Part shown: positions 45,961 to 55,495 of the stretch, in pieces
Numbering within the stretch: position 1 is the stretch's first letter
Layout: each line of letters begins with the position of its first letter
Source: Spongiibacter thalassae
GTDB lineage: Bacteria > Pseudomonadota > Gammaproteobacteria > Pseudomonadales > Spongiibacteraceae
DNA length: 64,000 nucleotides
Assembly (NCBI RefSeq): GCF_012272835.1
Contig: NZ_JAAWWK010000005.1
Coordinates: 332,125 to 396,124, forward strand
Direction of reading: 5' to 3'
Position numbers and translations under genes: made by a program
The notes under the pieces: model-generated
Databases searched by the model: none
The model's input: only the letters and a program-made list of their open reading frames with translations
Told to the model about the DNA's origin: nothing

Positions 45961-46722
45961 CTAGTGGTTCGAAAGGTATCTTACCAGGCGTCGTCGGCCT
46001 GATTCGGGAAGCAGCTTGTCGATCACGCCCCACAGCTTGGCGGAGGCGCCAAGCAGATAACTGACCCGTTTGCCTTTTATAGCCATCTCAATCGCTTCAG
46101 CAATTTGTTCTGGCTCAACGTCCACAGCCATCCTCTGCGTGATCCTTTGGTCAATCGCATGGCCCATGCTGGTGTTAACAATCGGCGGTTTTACCGCTGT
46201 AACACGGATATCATGCTGGGCCCACTCGATATTCAGGGCTTCGGTGAGGCCGTTGACGTAAAATTTCGATGCGCTGTAAACCGCCAGCAGCGGTAGGCTA
46301 TGTACACTGGAGGCCGAACAGAGGTTAACCAGAGTGGAACCCGGGGTCTGCTTCAAAAGGGGAAAGCCCTCCTGGGCCACTGTGGTAAGCCCTTTCACGT
46401 TGATATCGATGATGAGGTCGTGAGCCTCTGGCTTGATATCCTCAAAGGCTCCGGAGCTGAGAACGCCAGCGTTATTGACCAGCACATCCAAGCGCCCATT
46501 GGTGTGGCTGCCAAAGTGCGCCAGCGCTTCCTTAATGGAGTTACGTTGGGTTACGTCGCAGTGTTTACCACAGGCATGGGGGAACTCGCCGGAATCCAGC
46601 AGTGACTGGAGCCCGTCGCTGTTAATGTCGTATAGACCTACAAACCAACCTAGGCCAGCGAAGTGTTTTGCTGTAGCCAAGCCGATACCATTGGCAGCGC
46701 CTGTTATAAATATTGTTTTCAT
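45961..46722 (-). CDS. Short-chain dehydrogenase/reductase (SDR)
   Basis: A 253-residue SDR with TGAANGIG, NNAGVLSSG, YSASK and a divergent C-terminus (ASAKLWGVIDKLLPESGRR), so it belongs to the branch that ends in a basic, partly membrane-bound tail rather than the common VDGG end. AGGATT lies before ATG 46722. The palindrome at 46878 lies about 155 nt upstream and may be part of its control region. Confidence 0.86.
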   Translation of the reverse strand: MKTIFITGAANGIGLATAKHFAGLGWFVGLYDINSDGLQSLLDSGEFPHACGKHCDVTQRNSIKEALAHFGSHTNGRLDVLVNNAGVLSSGAFEDIKPEAHDLIIDINVKGLTTVAQEGFPLLKQTPGSTLVNLCSASSVHSLPLLAVYSASKFYVNGLTEALNIEWAQHDIRVTAVKPPIVNTSMGHAIDQRITQRMAVDVEPEQIAEAIEMAIKGKRVSYLLGASAKLWGVIDKLLPESGRRRLVRYLSNH

Positions 46723-47331
46723 TGCGAAATCCTGAAATCAAATCCGGGCGGAATGATGAGCCCTTGCCCATTCCAGAAACCGATGTATGCCATACCGTGT
46801 GCGTATTGAGGGTAGCAGGTCAATAGCGTGATCGACGCAAGCGAACAATCCCGCTATATGTTGAGGCCATTATTTCATTGCAGGAATTTCCTGCGAATAC
46901 ATTATTTTTTTTGAAAGATAAACCTTGGATGTTAGTAGAGAGGGTGGGGTGTAAGGAATGTTAATCGAGGCCGTTTGTTGACAAATCCGGCCGCTTGACC
47001 TTTGCGACGAAGGAAAAGTGCCGCTACCGTGGGGGCGGGGCTTCGAGTTAATTCTCGGGTGCGTGGCGGATAATGGGAGTTCAGGGAGTCAAATTGAATC
47101 CGATACGAAAGTATTCGAAAGAAGCATTTTGTAGACTGATTTCGAGTGAGGCGCTTGGGAAGTCAGGCGACTGTTTGCAGAGTCCTCCGATTATTGCCTG
47201 CATTGAAATGGCCTGAAAAAGCACCAGTATTTCTGTTTTTTTCATCATCTTGATCTGTATATAGATCAGCAATATAGGAGATCGCGGCCAGTAGGTATGG
47301 CCGCATGCCAAAGGAAGTGGTTGCCGCGAAA
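46723..47331. other. Intergenic region between SDR and acyl-CoA ligase genes
   Basis: About 610 nt. It carries the GCAGGAA-T-TTCCTGC palindrome (46880-46894), a TGATCT/AGATCA repeat at 47251-47268 and a GCGGCCA/TGGCCGC hairpin at 47284-47304 just past the ligase stop on the minus strand. No gene or clear remnant was found; short frames at 47081-47489 overlap the ligase and have no family features. Confidence 0.5.
46878..46896. promoter_or_regulatory. Palindrome upstream of the SDR pair
   Basis: TTGCAGGAATTTCCTGCGA; arms GCAGGAA and TTCCTGC are exact complements around one T. The same pattern (TTGCAGGA-nn-TTCCTGC) occurs at 45048-45066, so the two copies flank the SDR pair. Confidence 0.4.
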
Positions 47332-48873
47332 CTATGCGCAGGCACTAGCCTTTTTATATTGCTCAATAAGGCGTTTTTTATAGAGTTTGCCATTATCCAT
47401 GCGCGGTAGTTCCTCAGTGAAGTCGATGCTGCGAGGGGTTTTGATACTGCTAAGCCGCTCGCGAGTCCACTCCCGCAGGGACTCCGCAAGGCCTGGCGAA
47501 GCCTCTTTGGGGTTGAGGAGTTGTACTACGGCCTTCACTTCTTCACCATACTCCTCATTGGGAATGCCAAAAACGGCGACGTCAGCAATTTGCGGGTGTG
47601 TAATCAATAGATTTTCAATTTCCTGTGGGTAGATGTTGACCCCACCACTGATAATCATAAAGTTTTTGCGATCCGTTAAATACAGGAAGCCGTCATCATC
47701 TAAATAGCCAACATCTCCCAGTGTTGACCAGCCGTGTGTATTGTGAGCGCTTGCGGTTTTTTCAGGTTCGTTGAAATATTCAAACTCGGAGCCGTTGGCA
47801 AAGTATACGGTGCCAATCTCTCCTTTTGGCAAAAGCTCACCCTCATCGCTGACGATGCGGATTTCGCCCACTAATGCCGGGCCAACTGAGCCTTTATGGG
47901 TGAGCCATGACTTGGAATCGATCATGGTCATGCCTGCGCCTTCAGAGCCTGAATAGTATTCCGCTATTATTGGTCCCCACCAGTCGATCATTTGTTGTTT
48001 GATTTCAATGGGGCAGGGGGCCGCAGCATGTATGGCAAACTGCAGACTACTAACATCATATTTATTTCGCACGGCCTCGGGTAATTTAAGCATGCGAATG
48101 AACATGATTGGCACCCACTGGCTGTGGGTGACTCGGTAGGTTTCTATGTGCTTTAGTGCCCGCTCCGGGTCAAACTGCTGCATGACAATGCAACTTCCAC
48201 CGAGTTGCATGACTAACATGCAGTAGTGGAGCGGTGCGGCGTGGTACAGCGGAGCAGGTGACAAGTATATGCAATTTTCGTTGATGCCAAAGGCGGCGGC
48301 GAGGGCCGCCATATTGGGGTGTACTTCATGAATGCTATCGATAGGTAGCCTGGCCAGTACGCCCTTGGGCTGGCCCGTGGTGCCTGACGAGTACAGCATG
48401 GGAAGCCCTAAGCACTCGTCTTGAATCGGGCTGTTTGGCTGAGTGGCGAGTGCGCTCGACCAGCTTGTGAATTCTGCCTGCGGCGCGTCTTGCGCATCTA
48501 CATTGTAAAGGTGTTTTAGCGCGGGAAGGGCTAGTGTTGAAAATTGCTCGACAAACTGGTTGGACGTGACAAACAGCTTTGCATTGCAGTTTTCTAGTAT
48601 ATAACGCACTTCTTCTTGTTTTAGGTGGGTGCTTAGGGGCGTGAAAATGATGCCACTGCGTACCGCGGCTTGCGCGATTTCTATTAATTCGCGACGGTTT
48701 TCAAGCATCAGTGCTATATGGTCGTCTTTCTGCAGCCCCAAACTGCGAAACAAATTCGCGATACGATTTGAAGCGTGGTCCAGCTCCGCATAGCTAACGC
48801 TTTCGCCGGTTTCTGCAATGCAAAAGGCGAGTTTGTTGGGAGCAGTTTGTGCGGTAGTACTGATATGAGGCAC
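47332..48873 (-). CDS. AMP-forming acyl-CoA ligase
   Basis: A 513-residue adenylate-forming ligase with YSSGTTGQPKGV, YYSGSEGAGMT, GWSTLGDVGYLDDDG and the C-terminal catalytic lysine region (LPRMDNGKLYKKRL). It makes acyl-CoA in the cytosol. The start is GTG 48873 with AAGGAA 7 nt upstream. The YSSGTTG and YYSGSEG forms place it in the fatty-acid/steroid-acid-type ligase branch. It lies 200 nt downstream of the two-subunit ACAD and may belong to the same regulated set. Confidence 0.9.
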   Translation of the reverse strand: MPHISTTAQTAPNKLAFCIAETGESVSYAELDHASNRIANLFRSLGLQKDDHIALMLENRRELIEIAQAAVRSGIIFTPLSTHLKQEEVRYILENCNAKLFVTSNQFVEQFSTLALPALKHLYNVDAQDAPQAEFTSWSSALATQPNSPIQDECLGLPMLYSSGTTGQPKGVLARLPIDSIHEVHPNMAALAAAFGINENCIYLSPAPLYHAAPLHYCMLVMQLGGSCIVMQQFDPERALKHIETYRVTHSQWVPIMFIRMLKLPEAVRNKYDVSSLQFAIHAAAPCPIEIKQQMIDWWGPIIAEYYSGSEGAGMTMIDSKSWLTHKGSVGPALVGEIRIVSDEGELLPKGEIGTVYFANGSEFEYFNEPEKTASAHNTHGWSTLGDVGYLDDDGFLYLTDRKNFMIISGGVNIYPQEIENLLITHPQIADVAVFGIPNEEYGEEVKAVVQLLNPKEASPGLAESLREWTRERLSSIKTPRSIDFTEELPRMDNGKLYKKRLIEQYKKASACA

Positions 48874-49073
48874 GACAATATTCCTTATTGTATGAATATG
48901 ATGGTTGTTGTGCAGTGGTTTTGCATCGAGTTAACGACGTTGTTCTAAGGTATTTATTATTTTGTAAACTATCAAGCCCGTTCTTGTTTTTGTGTGTGGC
49001 TTTGTGGCGCGCGTAACGAGGGTGGAAGAAAGCCGGTGAGTTTTGCTACCTACTCACCGGCAATTTCGCTGGT

Positions 49074-50210
49074 TTAGCCGAGTTGAGTGGATAATTTTAC
49101 AAACTTTTGCTGATTGTAGTCGGCATCGCCAAATGTGGTGTTTATCATCATTAGACGTTTGACGTAGTGCCCAACGTCCAATTCGTCAGTCATTCCCATG
49201 CCGCCATGTAACTGAATGGCTTCACCGCCGATCAGTTTTCCTGCTCTACCTACCATCACTTTCAGAGCGAGTAGATCTTTAAGCGCGTCTTCGCTGTTGG
49301 CGTCGGCGGAGCACACGGCACGATATAGCAATGAGCGGGTTTGTTCTCCGGCGACGAACATGTCGACCATACGGTGTTGCAGGGCTTGAAAATTGCCAAT
49401 TGCGGTTCCAAACTGCTCACGGGTTTTGCTGTACTCAACCGTTGTGTCGGTGAGTTTTTGCATAATGCCCTGTGCTTCAGCGCAGAGTGCCAGCATGGTG
49501 TCATTGACAACAGCCTGTATTAGGCCGAAGCCTTGGTGCAGTTCGCCAATTAGCTGAGCACCTGTCACGTTGTTTAGAGTGATGTTGGCGGCTTGCTGGC
49601 CATCCATCATCGGGTAGGCGACGACGCTGACCCCTTCCGCCTGGGTATCGATCAGAAACAGGCTGATGCCATTCTCGTCACATTGATCGCCAGCGGTGCG
49701 GGCAGAGACAATCAGTTTGTTGGCGGCGGCGCCGTTAAAGACGACTGTTTTCTCGCCGTTTAAGCGGTACAGCTCGCCGTCGGCGGCTGCTGTGGTTTTA
49801 ACATCGCTCAATTCAAATCGACTTTGGCGTTCAAGGTAGGCAAAGCCCCCTTGAAGGCTGCCGTCGATGATGCCGGAAATCAGTTCTTGTTGAATTTCGC
49901 CTTCACCGCTGTGAGCCAGTAGACCACCAAACAGTAACACCGTTGCCACATAAGGTTCTGCGACCAGTCCTTTGCCAAATTCTTCCATAATCACCATGGT
50001 GTCAACGGCGCTGCCACCGAAACCGCCTAAGGAGCTAGGGAACGGAATAGACAGCCATCCTAACTCAGCAAAGGTTTGCCAGGTAGCTGGATTAAAGCCG
50101 TGTTCCATCGCAACATTTTTAGTGCGTTGCTCAAAGCTGTAGTCGTCGGCAATAAAGCGCGCGACGCTGTCTTTGATCATGGATTGTTCTTCAGATAGAT
50201 TAAAATTCAT
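49074..50210 (-). CDS. Acyl-CoA dehydrogenase, small subunit-like (PimD/FadE28 type)
   Basis: A 378-residue ACAD that resembles the smaller subunit of two-subunit enzymes such as PimD or mycobacterial FadE28: MNFNLSEEQSMIKDSVARF at the start, LHGGMGMTDELDVGHYVKRL near the end. The usual catalytic YEG motif is absent; the tail reads TTFGDADYN. In two-subunit ACADs only one chain carries the active-site glutamate. Its partner is the gene 165 nt upstream. Expected substrate: CoA ester of a dicarboxylic, branched or steroid side-chain acid (inference). Confidence 0.86.
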   Translation of the reverse strand: MNFNLSEEQSMIKDSVARFIADDYSFEQRTKNVAMEHGFNPATWQTFAELGWLSIPFPSSLGGFGGSAVDTMVIMEEFGKGLVAEPYVATVLLFGGLLAHSGEGEIQQELISGIIDGSLQGGFAYLERQSRFELSDVKTTAAADGELYRLNGEKTVVFNGAAANKLIVSARTAGDQCDENGISLFLIDTQAEGVSVVAYPMMDGQQAANITLNNVTGAQLIGELHQGFGLIQAVVNDTMLALCAEAQGIMQKLTDTTVEYSKTREQFGTAIGNFQALQHRMVDMFVAGEQTRSLLYRAVCSADANSEDALKDLLALKVMVGRAGKLIGGEAIQLHGGMGMTDELDVGHYVKRLMMINTTFGDADYNQQKFVKLSTQLG

Positions 50211-50375
50211 AGGGCGTTCTCTATTGATTGTATTTTCGCTGCGCGGTTCTGTTGTGCCGCAGGCGAGACCGCTGTGAACAGCTTGGCAATGGCAGAAACA
50301 AGTGTGGAGTAGGCTGCCTTTTGAGAGCTAAGCTGCGCGCGCATTGGAGTGTTTATCCTTCGCTGTAAATTGGTG

Positions 50376-51554
50376 TTACAAACCCAGCACCACTTTAGCG
50401 GTAATGTTTTTCTGGACTTCATTCGAGCCACCATAAATGGTGGAGGCGCGGCCATACATGTACTCGCGTCGAGCGCGATCGCCAAACTCGTGCCCCAGTT
50501 CGCTGTTGCTCAATTCGCCCTGTAGCACGCCGCTGTAGTAACCGGCCAAATCCATACGCAGCTGTTGAATCGCTTGCTGTATCTCCGTTCCCTTGAGCTT
50601 AAGGAGTGAGGACTCGGGGCCTGGGCCTTTGCCTTCGGCGAAGCCAGATAAAACCCGTAGCTCGGTGTATTCCAGTGCCATCAGTTCTATTTCAATCTCG
50701 GCGAGACGCTGTTGGATCATCGTGTCTTCGATCAAGCGTTTTCCGCCACTAACTTCTGTGTTGGCAATGGCTTTGAGTTCGCTCAAGAAACGACCGGATC
50801 TAGCTACCTCAGCAATGGCGGTACGCTCATGGGCGAGTAGGACTTTGGCATAGGTCCAGCCTTTGTTTTCTTCGCCAATGCGGTTTGCCACGGGTACCCG
50901 TACATTGTCAAACACCACTTCATTGAGCGTATGATTGTTGTCGATGGATTCGATCTTGTTGACGGTGATGCCAGGTGTTTTCATGTCAATCAACAGGAAG
51001 CTGATCCCACTTTGCTTTTTACCTTCAGTGCCGGTTCGTACCAGGCAAAAAATCCAGTCTGCATATTGGGCATAGGTGGTCCAGATTTTCGCACCATTGA
51101 CAATGTAGTCGTCGCCGTCGCGTACCGCTCGCGTTTTAAGGGCGGCGAGATCCGAGCCCGCGCCGGGTTCCGAGTAGCCTTGGCACCACCAGTCATCGCT
51201 ATGGTAAATACGCGGTAAGAATCGCTGTTTTTGTTCATCGTTGCCGAAGGCAATGATGACTTGGCTGACCATTTTCAAGCCAAAGGGCACAACATCGGGT
51301 ACGCCAGCGGCTGCCCGTTCGCGCTCATAGAAGTATTCCTGGGCAATGGACCAACCCGTGCCGCCATGCTCGACCGGCCAGTTCGGCGCTATCCAGCCTT
51401 TTTTCGCCAGAATTTTCTGCCATTCAACAATGGCATCCCTGAAGGTTTTGGGGTTGGCAACGCGCGCCGCGAGCTCATCGCTAAAGTGCTCTTTGAAAAA
51501 TTCCCGGACCTGATCGCGGAATGCGAGGTCTGCCTCAGAAAATTGAATATCCAT
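50376..51554 (-). CDS. Acyl-CoA dehydrogenase, large subunit-like (PimC/FadE29 type)
   Basis: A 392-residue ACAD with GYSEPGAGSDLA, KIWTTYAQYADW and a C-terminal IYGGSNEVQKN; the position of the glutamate in the YEG motif is G here. This layout matches the larger subunit of PimC/PimD- and FadE28/FadE29-type complexes. Start 51554 is preferred because AGAGAG lies upstream; the frame is open to 51605. It diverges from the GlxA-type regulator at 51678 and is the first gene of the unit with the small subunit. Confidence 0.87.
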   Translation of the reverse strand: MDIQFSEADLAFRDQVREFFKEHFSDELAARVANPKTFRDAIVEWQKILAKKGWIAPNWPVEHGGTGWSIAQEYFYERERAAAGVPDVVPFGLKMVSQVIIAFGNDEQKQRFLPRIYHSDDWWCQGYSEPGAGSDLAALKTRAVRDGDDYIVNGAKIWTTYAQYADWIFCLVRTGTEGKKQSGISFLLIDMKTPGITVNKIESIDNNHTLNEVVFDNVRVPVANRIGEENKGWTYAKVLLAHERTAIAEVARSGRFLSELKAIANTEVSGGKRLIEDTMIQQRLAEIEIELMALEYTELRVLSGFAEGKGPGPESSLLKLKGTEIQQAIQQLRMDLAGYYSGVLQGELSNSELGHEFGDRARREYMYGRASTIYGGSNEVQKNITAKVVLGL

Positions 51555-51677
51555 AGCGATGCTCTCTAGGTGATGAATGTAGCTATTCAGTCTAGCGCGT
51601 TCCAATAGGATTATCTTTGGTCTAAAGTGTCAGATTCTATGGTAAAAGGTATATTTGCGGCGGGGTAGCGGCACGGA

Positions 51678-52646
51678 ATGGCGCCTTTTGGAATACGTGT
51701 AGCGTTTGCGGTGTATGAGGGAGTTTGGGCTTCTACGCTCTACCCCGCGGCCGATGTTTTGCAAAGTGTAAACTTACGGCAGCTCACCGGTACCTTTAGT
51801 TGGAATATTGTGACGCCCACTGAGCAGAGTGTTGTGTCGTATAGCGGGCAGCGGATGACGGGTGACGCAACCATGATGGATAGTGGTCGCTACGACTGGG
51901 TCGTGCTCCCGCATTTCTGGGGGGATTTCGATCGTGCGCTTGAAGTACACCCGCAAGTCGCTCATTGGCTGCAACGGCAATATCAATCCGGTGCACTCAT
52001 TGCCAGTGTAAACAGCGGAGCGTTCTGGGCGGCGCAAGCGGGGCTGTTACAGGGCCGTCGAGCGACAGCCTATTGGCGCCATATACCTGCGCTAAAACAG
52101 CAATTTCCCAATGTTGAATGGTTGGAGCAGCAGGGTTTGGTGGAAGATGCGGGTTTGTATACCTCCAATGGTCAGAACGCGGGGATGGACTTGGCCATGC
52201 ATTTGGTTGAGCGGGTTTGTGGGGCGGAAATGGCCAGCGACCTGGCGAGGGACATCACTTTCGACAGCCGACGAGATTATGATTTAACGCTGTTTAATAT
52301 GGCGGGTTTTCGCCATCATCGCGATGACAATATCCACCACGTCCAGAATTGGCTCGATAAGCACTTTGCCGAGACGGTGTCATTTCGAGCGTTGGCAGAT
52401 AATGCCGGCATGAGTAAGAGCACTTTCTTGCGCCGTTTTGAGCGGGCTACGGGTGAAAAGCCCACTCGTTACCTGCAGCGCCTCCGGGTGGAAGCGGCCA
52501 AGCATCGTCTGATCAACAGTGATGATAATATCAAAGCCATTAGTATTAATGTGGGTTACCGGGATTTCAGTTATTTTTCCAAAATCTTCAAGGTGATAAC
52601 AAATTTAAGCCCAAAGCGTTTTCGCGAGCGCTACCGGCCAAGGTAG
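51678..52646 (+). CDS. GlxA-type AraC-family regulator (DJ-1/PfpI + HTH)
   Basis: A 322-residue regulator with an N-terminal DJ-1/PfpI-like sensing domain (about 5-180; the nucleophile elbow reads SVNSGAF without a cysteine) and two AraC-type helix-turn-helix motifs (about 220-318; FRALADNAGMSKSTFLRRFE and YRDFSYFSKIFK). It is expected to activate transcription in response to a small molecule. It diverges from the two-subunit ACAD genes, which are its most likely target. The start is ATG 51678; another GTG at 51711 is possible. Confidence 0.9.
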   Translation: MAPFGIRVAFAVYEGVWASTLYPAADVLQSVNLRQLTGTFSWNIVTPTEQSVVSYSGQRMTGDATMMDSGRYDWVVLPHFWGDFDRALEVHPQVAHWLQRQYQSGALIASVNSGAFWAAQAGLLQGRRATAYWRHIPALKQQFPNVEWLEQQGLVEDAGLYTSNGQNAGMDLAMHLVERVCGAEMASDLARDITFDSRRDYDLTLFNMAGFRHHRDDNIHHVQNWLDKHFAETVSFRALADNAGMSKSTFLRRFERATGEKPTRYLQRLRVEAAKHRLINSDDNIKAISINVGYRDFSYFSKIFKVITNLSPKRFRERYRPR

Positions 52647-52671
52647 GTGAGCACGGCTTGATGGGTGGCGT

Positions 52672-52708
52672 TCAAGCTTCTGAGCGTACTCATTTCTCAG
52701 AAGCTTGA
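52672..52708. terminator. 13-bp hairpin between convergent genes
   Basis: TCAAGCTTCTGAG and CTCAGAAGCTTGA are exact complements around an 11-nt loop, between the stop of the GlxA-type gene and that of the APH gene. It can serve both strands. No long T-run is present, so Rho or RNA processing may help. Confidence 0.6.
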
Positions 52709-52715
52709 TTGCACT

Positions 52716-54116
52716 TTAAGCTTGTAGCGCGGAGTATTTGGGCTGGTCTATAAATAGCCGCCCGGCTACGGTGGTGCGCAGGTGTTCACTTAATCCCTGT
52801 GTATTCAGGGCCACGCCATCGCGGAGCATCTCAACAAGTCGCCAGCGCAGGGTGTCCAGGTCGGCATTTAGGCCAGTCAGCGCGACTAGTCGTTGTTTTT
52901 CCTCCTGTTCTAATTTGGGCGCATATTGAAATTCGCGCTGTGCAATAGACAAGGAATTTGCCGCAACCTTGGCGAGAAATTGATCATGGGGCAGCATGTT
53001 ATCTGTGGCGCTACTCTTTAGAAAAGTGGCAACGCTCGCAAGCAGTTCTGCGGGCATGGGTAGCTGTGTGCCGTGATCCAGTTCGGCGCTTGCTTCCGGC
53101 AGGGTAAACTCGCCGGGAATCAGCAGGTTTACACAATCCATTTGCGCTTCAGAAGAGCGACGACCTATTACCGGGCGTTCAAGGCTGGGCGTTTCTCCGG
53201 TGCGCCAGGTTTGCGCCATACTGAGTGTGCCAACTGACCACCAGAAAGAGCCATAAACTTGCCAAAATAAAACCTCTTGCGCGGTGATCGCAATGCCAGT
53301 TTCCTTTTCATAACCCGCTAATAGATCGTCGAGATGTCCAAAACCGCCAACAGTCAATTCGCGGTTGCCAAATCGCCAGGAGTTCACACATAGCCAGCCA
53401 AGGTCTTGAATGGGGTCGCCAATATGGGCTAGCTCCCAGTCGAGCACGGCTTCAATGCCCTGTGGGTTTACCATCAAGTTGCCGTTGCGGAAGTCTGAGT
53501 GGACGAGGGTGGTGCGTTGTTGGTTCGGCAGGTTTTCCAGCAGCCATCGGGCTGTATAGTCAACCATGGGAAGCGGAATATTGAGATTCTGGTAGGTGTC
53601 CCAGACTTCTTGTATTAGCGTTTTCGTGTCAGTGATCGTTAAAAATTGATCCAGTTTTTCCTTGCGCCAATCTATGGCGTGAATGCGGCCTAAGATTTCA
53701 CCACAGCGGTGGGCAAGCTGTGGGCGAATGTCTTTGAACTCTGAATTACGATTAATTCGATGTCCGAGGGTTTCCCCCTCCAGCCAGTTCATAATAAATC
53801 CGGCGCCCAGGCCGTCCTCTGCTTGCAATTCATAGACGACAGTCGGGCTGGGGATACCATAGTGTTTGGCGAGATTGAAGAGACGTGCCTCAGATGCGAG
53901 GCTAATGCCGCCGACACTCGATTCGCTGCCGGAGGTGGGTTGAGCCCGTCGCAGTGCCAGTGTCGTCTCTCCCTTCGCATCGCGATAGGTAATGCGGTAG
54001 GTTTCCTGGCTGGCGCCGGCAGTCAGCTGCCGACAATCCAGCAAGGCTTCAAAATCGGGAATTTGTCGACGCAGCGTAGACTCTAGCAACTGCTCGAACT
54101 GTTGTTTTGGAGACAT
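52716..54116 (-). CDS. APH-family kinase paired with an acyl-CoA dehydrogenase
   Basis: A 466-residue APH-family phosphotransferase. The catalytic loop HSDFRNGN and the metal-binding DWELAHIGDP are present. It is about 120 residues longer than the APH at 38528: after the kinase fold comes a helical C-terminal extension (from about residue 330). It starts 5 nt after the stop of the ACAD gene at 54122, so the two are translationally linked. It may phosphorylate a hydroxyacyl-CoA (inference from the family); antibiotic resistance is unlikely here. Confidence 0.85.
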   Translation of the reverse strand: MSPKQQFEQLLESTLRRQIPDFEALLDCRQLTAGASQETYRITYRDAKGETTLALRRAQPTSGSESSVGGISLASEARLFNLAKHYGIPSPTVVYELQAEDGLGAGFIMNWLEGETLGHRINRNSEFKDIRPQLAHRCGEILGRIHAIDWRKEKLDQFLTITDTKTLIQEVWDTYQNLNIPLPMVDYTARWLLENLPNQQRTTLVHSDFRNGNLMVNPQGIEAVLDWELAHIGDPIQDLGWLCVNSWRFGNRELTVGGFGHLDDLLAGYEKETGIAITAQEVLFWQVYGSFWWSVGTLSMAQTWRTGETPSLERPVIGRRSSEAQMDCVNLLIPGEFTLPEASAELDHGTQLPMPAELLASVATFLKSSATDNMLPHDQFLAKVAANSLSIAQREFQYAPKLEQEEKQRLVALTGLNADLDTLRWRLVEMLRDGVALNTQGLSEHLRTTVAGRLFIDQPKYSALQA

Positions 54117-54121
54117 GGCGG

Positions 54122-55387
54122 TTAACTTACCCCTTTAGGTTTGCTTTGCTTCATAAATCCAAACATATAGCCTGCTACGCGACGCATTTGAATTTCATCG
54201 GCGCCTTCGGTGATGCGGTAGCGCCGGTGGTGGCGGTATATGTGTTCAAACGGTTTGTAGCGTGAGTAGCCCATGCCGCCGTGCACTTGCATGGCAAAAT
54301 CCGCTGCTTCACAACACAGGCGATTGGCTTGGTAGTTACAGATAGATACTTTGTCCGATACGGAAAAGGCCCCATCTTTATCCATCAGCCAGGCGGTTTT
54401 GTGAATCAAGGCCCGTAGCATTTCAGCGCGAGCCTGCAGCTCCACCAAGGGAAACTGTATACCCTGATTGCTCGACAGAGGCTTGCCAAAGGGCTTGCGC
54501 GTGTTGGCGTGTTTTACTGATTCGTTAATACAGTATTGTGCTGCGCCCAGGCTGGAGGCGGCTTGACGAATGCGGTTTTCATTGAAGAAATGCTGTACCA
54601 CCTGTAGGCCTCGGCCCTCGCCAGCAAAAATCGCAGAATCGGGAACCCGTACGTTGGTGAAGCTGACCCGCGCATGGTCAGTGGGCATATTGAAGGTCCA
54701 CAGGTATTCTTCGACCTTTACTCCTGGCGTGTTCATGGGCACAAGAAAAGCGGTGATGCCCAATCCGTCGCCGGGCTTGCCGCTTGTACGGGCCATGACG
54801 ATGTCGGCATTGGCGATATGCACGCCGGTATTCCAGGTTTTTTCGCCATTGATGACCCAGTGGTCGCCGTCTTTTACGGCGCCGGTTTCCATCCAGGTCG
54901 CGTCAGAGCCGTGTTCAGGTTCGGTTATTCCAAAGGCAAAACCGGCGGTGGCGTTTTTCAAGCCGTCCAGCCACTCTGCTTTTTGTTGCTCTGTGCCATA
55001 TTCGAGCATGAGCAAAAGGCTCACGTTGTTCCCTACAATGGAGTGTTCATTCTGCAAGTCGTTGTGTAGGCCCAGCCCCTTTGCCGCCAGGTGCTCCCGA
55101 ATAATGGCCATGCCGAGATTGCTGCCATCGCGACCACCATGCTCTTTCGGGAAGGGGTAACTAAAGACCCCGGCCTCTATTGCCAGTGCTTTGGCTTTGG
55201 CTAATAGCGCTTCCCACTCTTCGTTTGGAAGACCGTCTCGATGCCAGTCAGTGCGAGCATCTTCCCGGCGGTAGTCAAAGAATCGAATATTGTCGTCCTG
55301 TTCTTCAAGAGGGCGAATCTTTTGTGCAATAAAGTGATCCAGTTCAGCCAGGAATTGGCTAATGTCTTCCGGGATTTGAAAATCCAT
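54122..55387 (-). CDS. Acyl-CoA dehydrogenase
   Basis: A 421-residue ACAD with GITEPEHGSDATW, EKTWNTGVHIAN, VHGGMGYSR and the C-terminal RITEGADEIQMRRVA, which keeps a glutamate before the glycine unlike the ACAD at 35449. Length is at the upper end for the family. It lies 108 nt after the ligase at 55496 and 5 nt before the APH gene, echoing the ACAD-APH arrangement elsewhere in the window. Confidence 0.9.
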   Translation of the reverse strand: MDFQIPEDISQFLAELDHFIAQKIRPLEEQDDNIRFFDYRREDARTDWHRDGLPNEEWEALLAKAKALAIEAGVFSYPFPKEHGGRDGSNLGMAIIREHLAAKGLGLHNDLQNEHSIVGNNVSLLLMLEYGTEQQKAEWLDGLKNATAGFAFGITEPEHGSDATWMETGAVKDGDHWVINGEKTWNTGVHIANADIVMARTSGKPGDGLGITAFLVPMNTPGVKVEEYLWTFNMPTDHARVSFTNVRVPDSAIFAGEGRGLQVVQHFFNENRIRQAASSLGAAQYCINESVKHANTRKPFGKPLSSNQGIQFPLVELQARAEMLRALIHKTAWLMDKDGAFSVSDKVSICNYQANRLCCEAADFAMQVHGGMGYSRYKPFEHIYRHHRRYRITEGADEIQMRRVAGYMFGFMKQSKPKGVS

Positions 55388-55495
55388 GGCGGGTCTCTCG
55401 GTGTTATTCTTGGAGTTATGGTGCGGAGAGTAAAAGACCCGTTAGGCAAACAGGGTTTGTACTGCCTAACGGGGGGCACAATGCCCTATAAGGAA

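Noticed and set aside
47251-47268. TGATCT/AGATCA repeat as a quorum-sensing lux-type box
   Set aside because: The arms are short and the spacer differs from known lux boxes; it lies downstream of a gene, not in a clear promoter.
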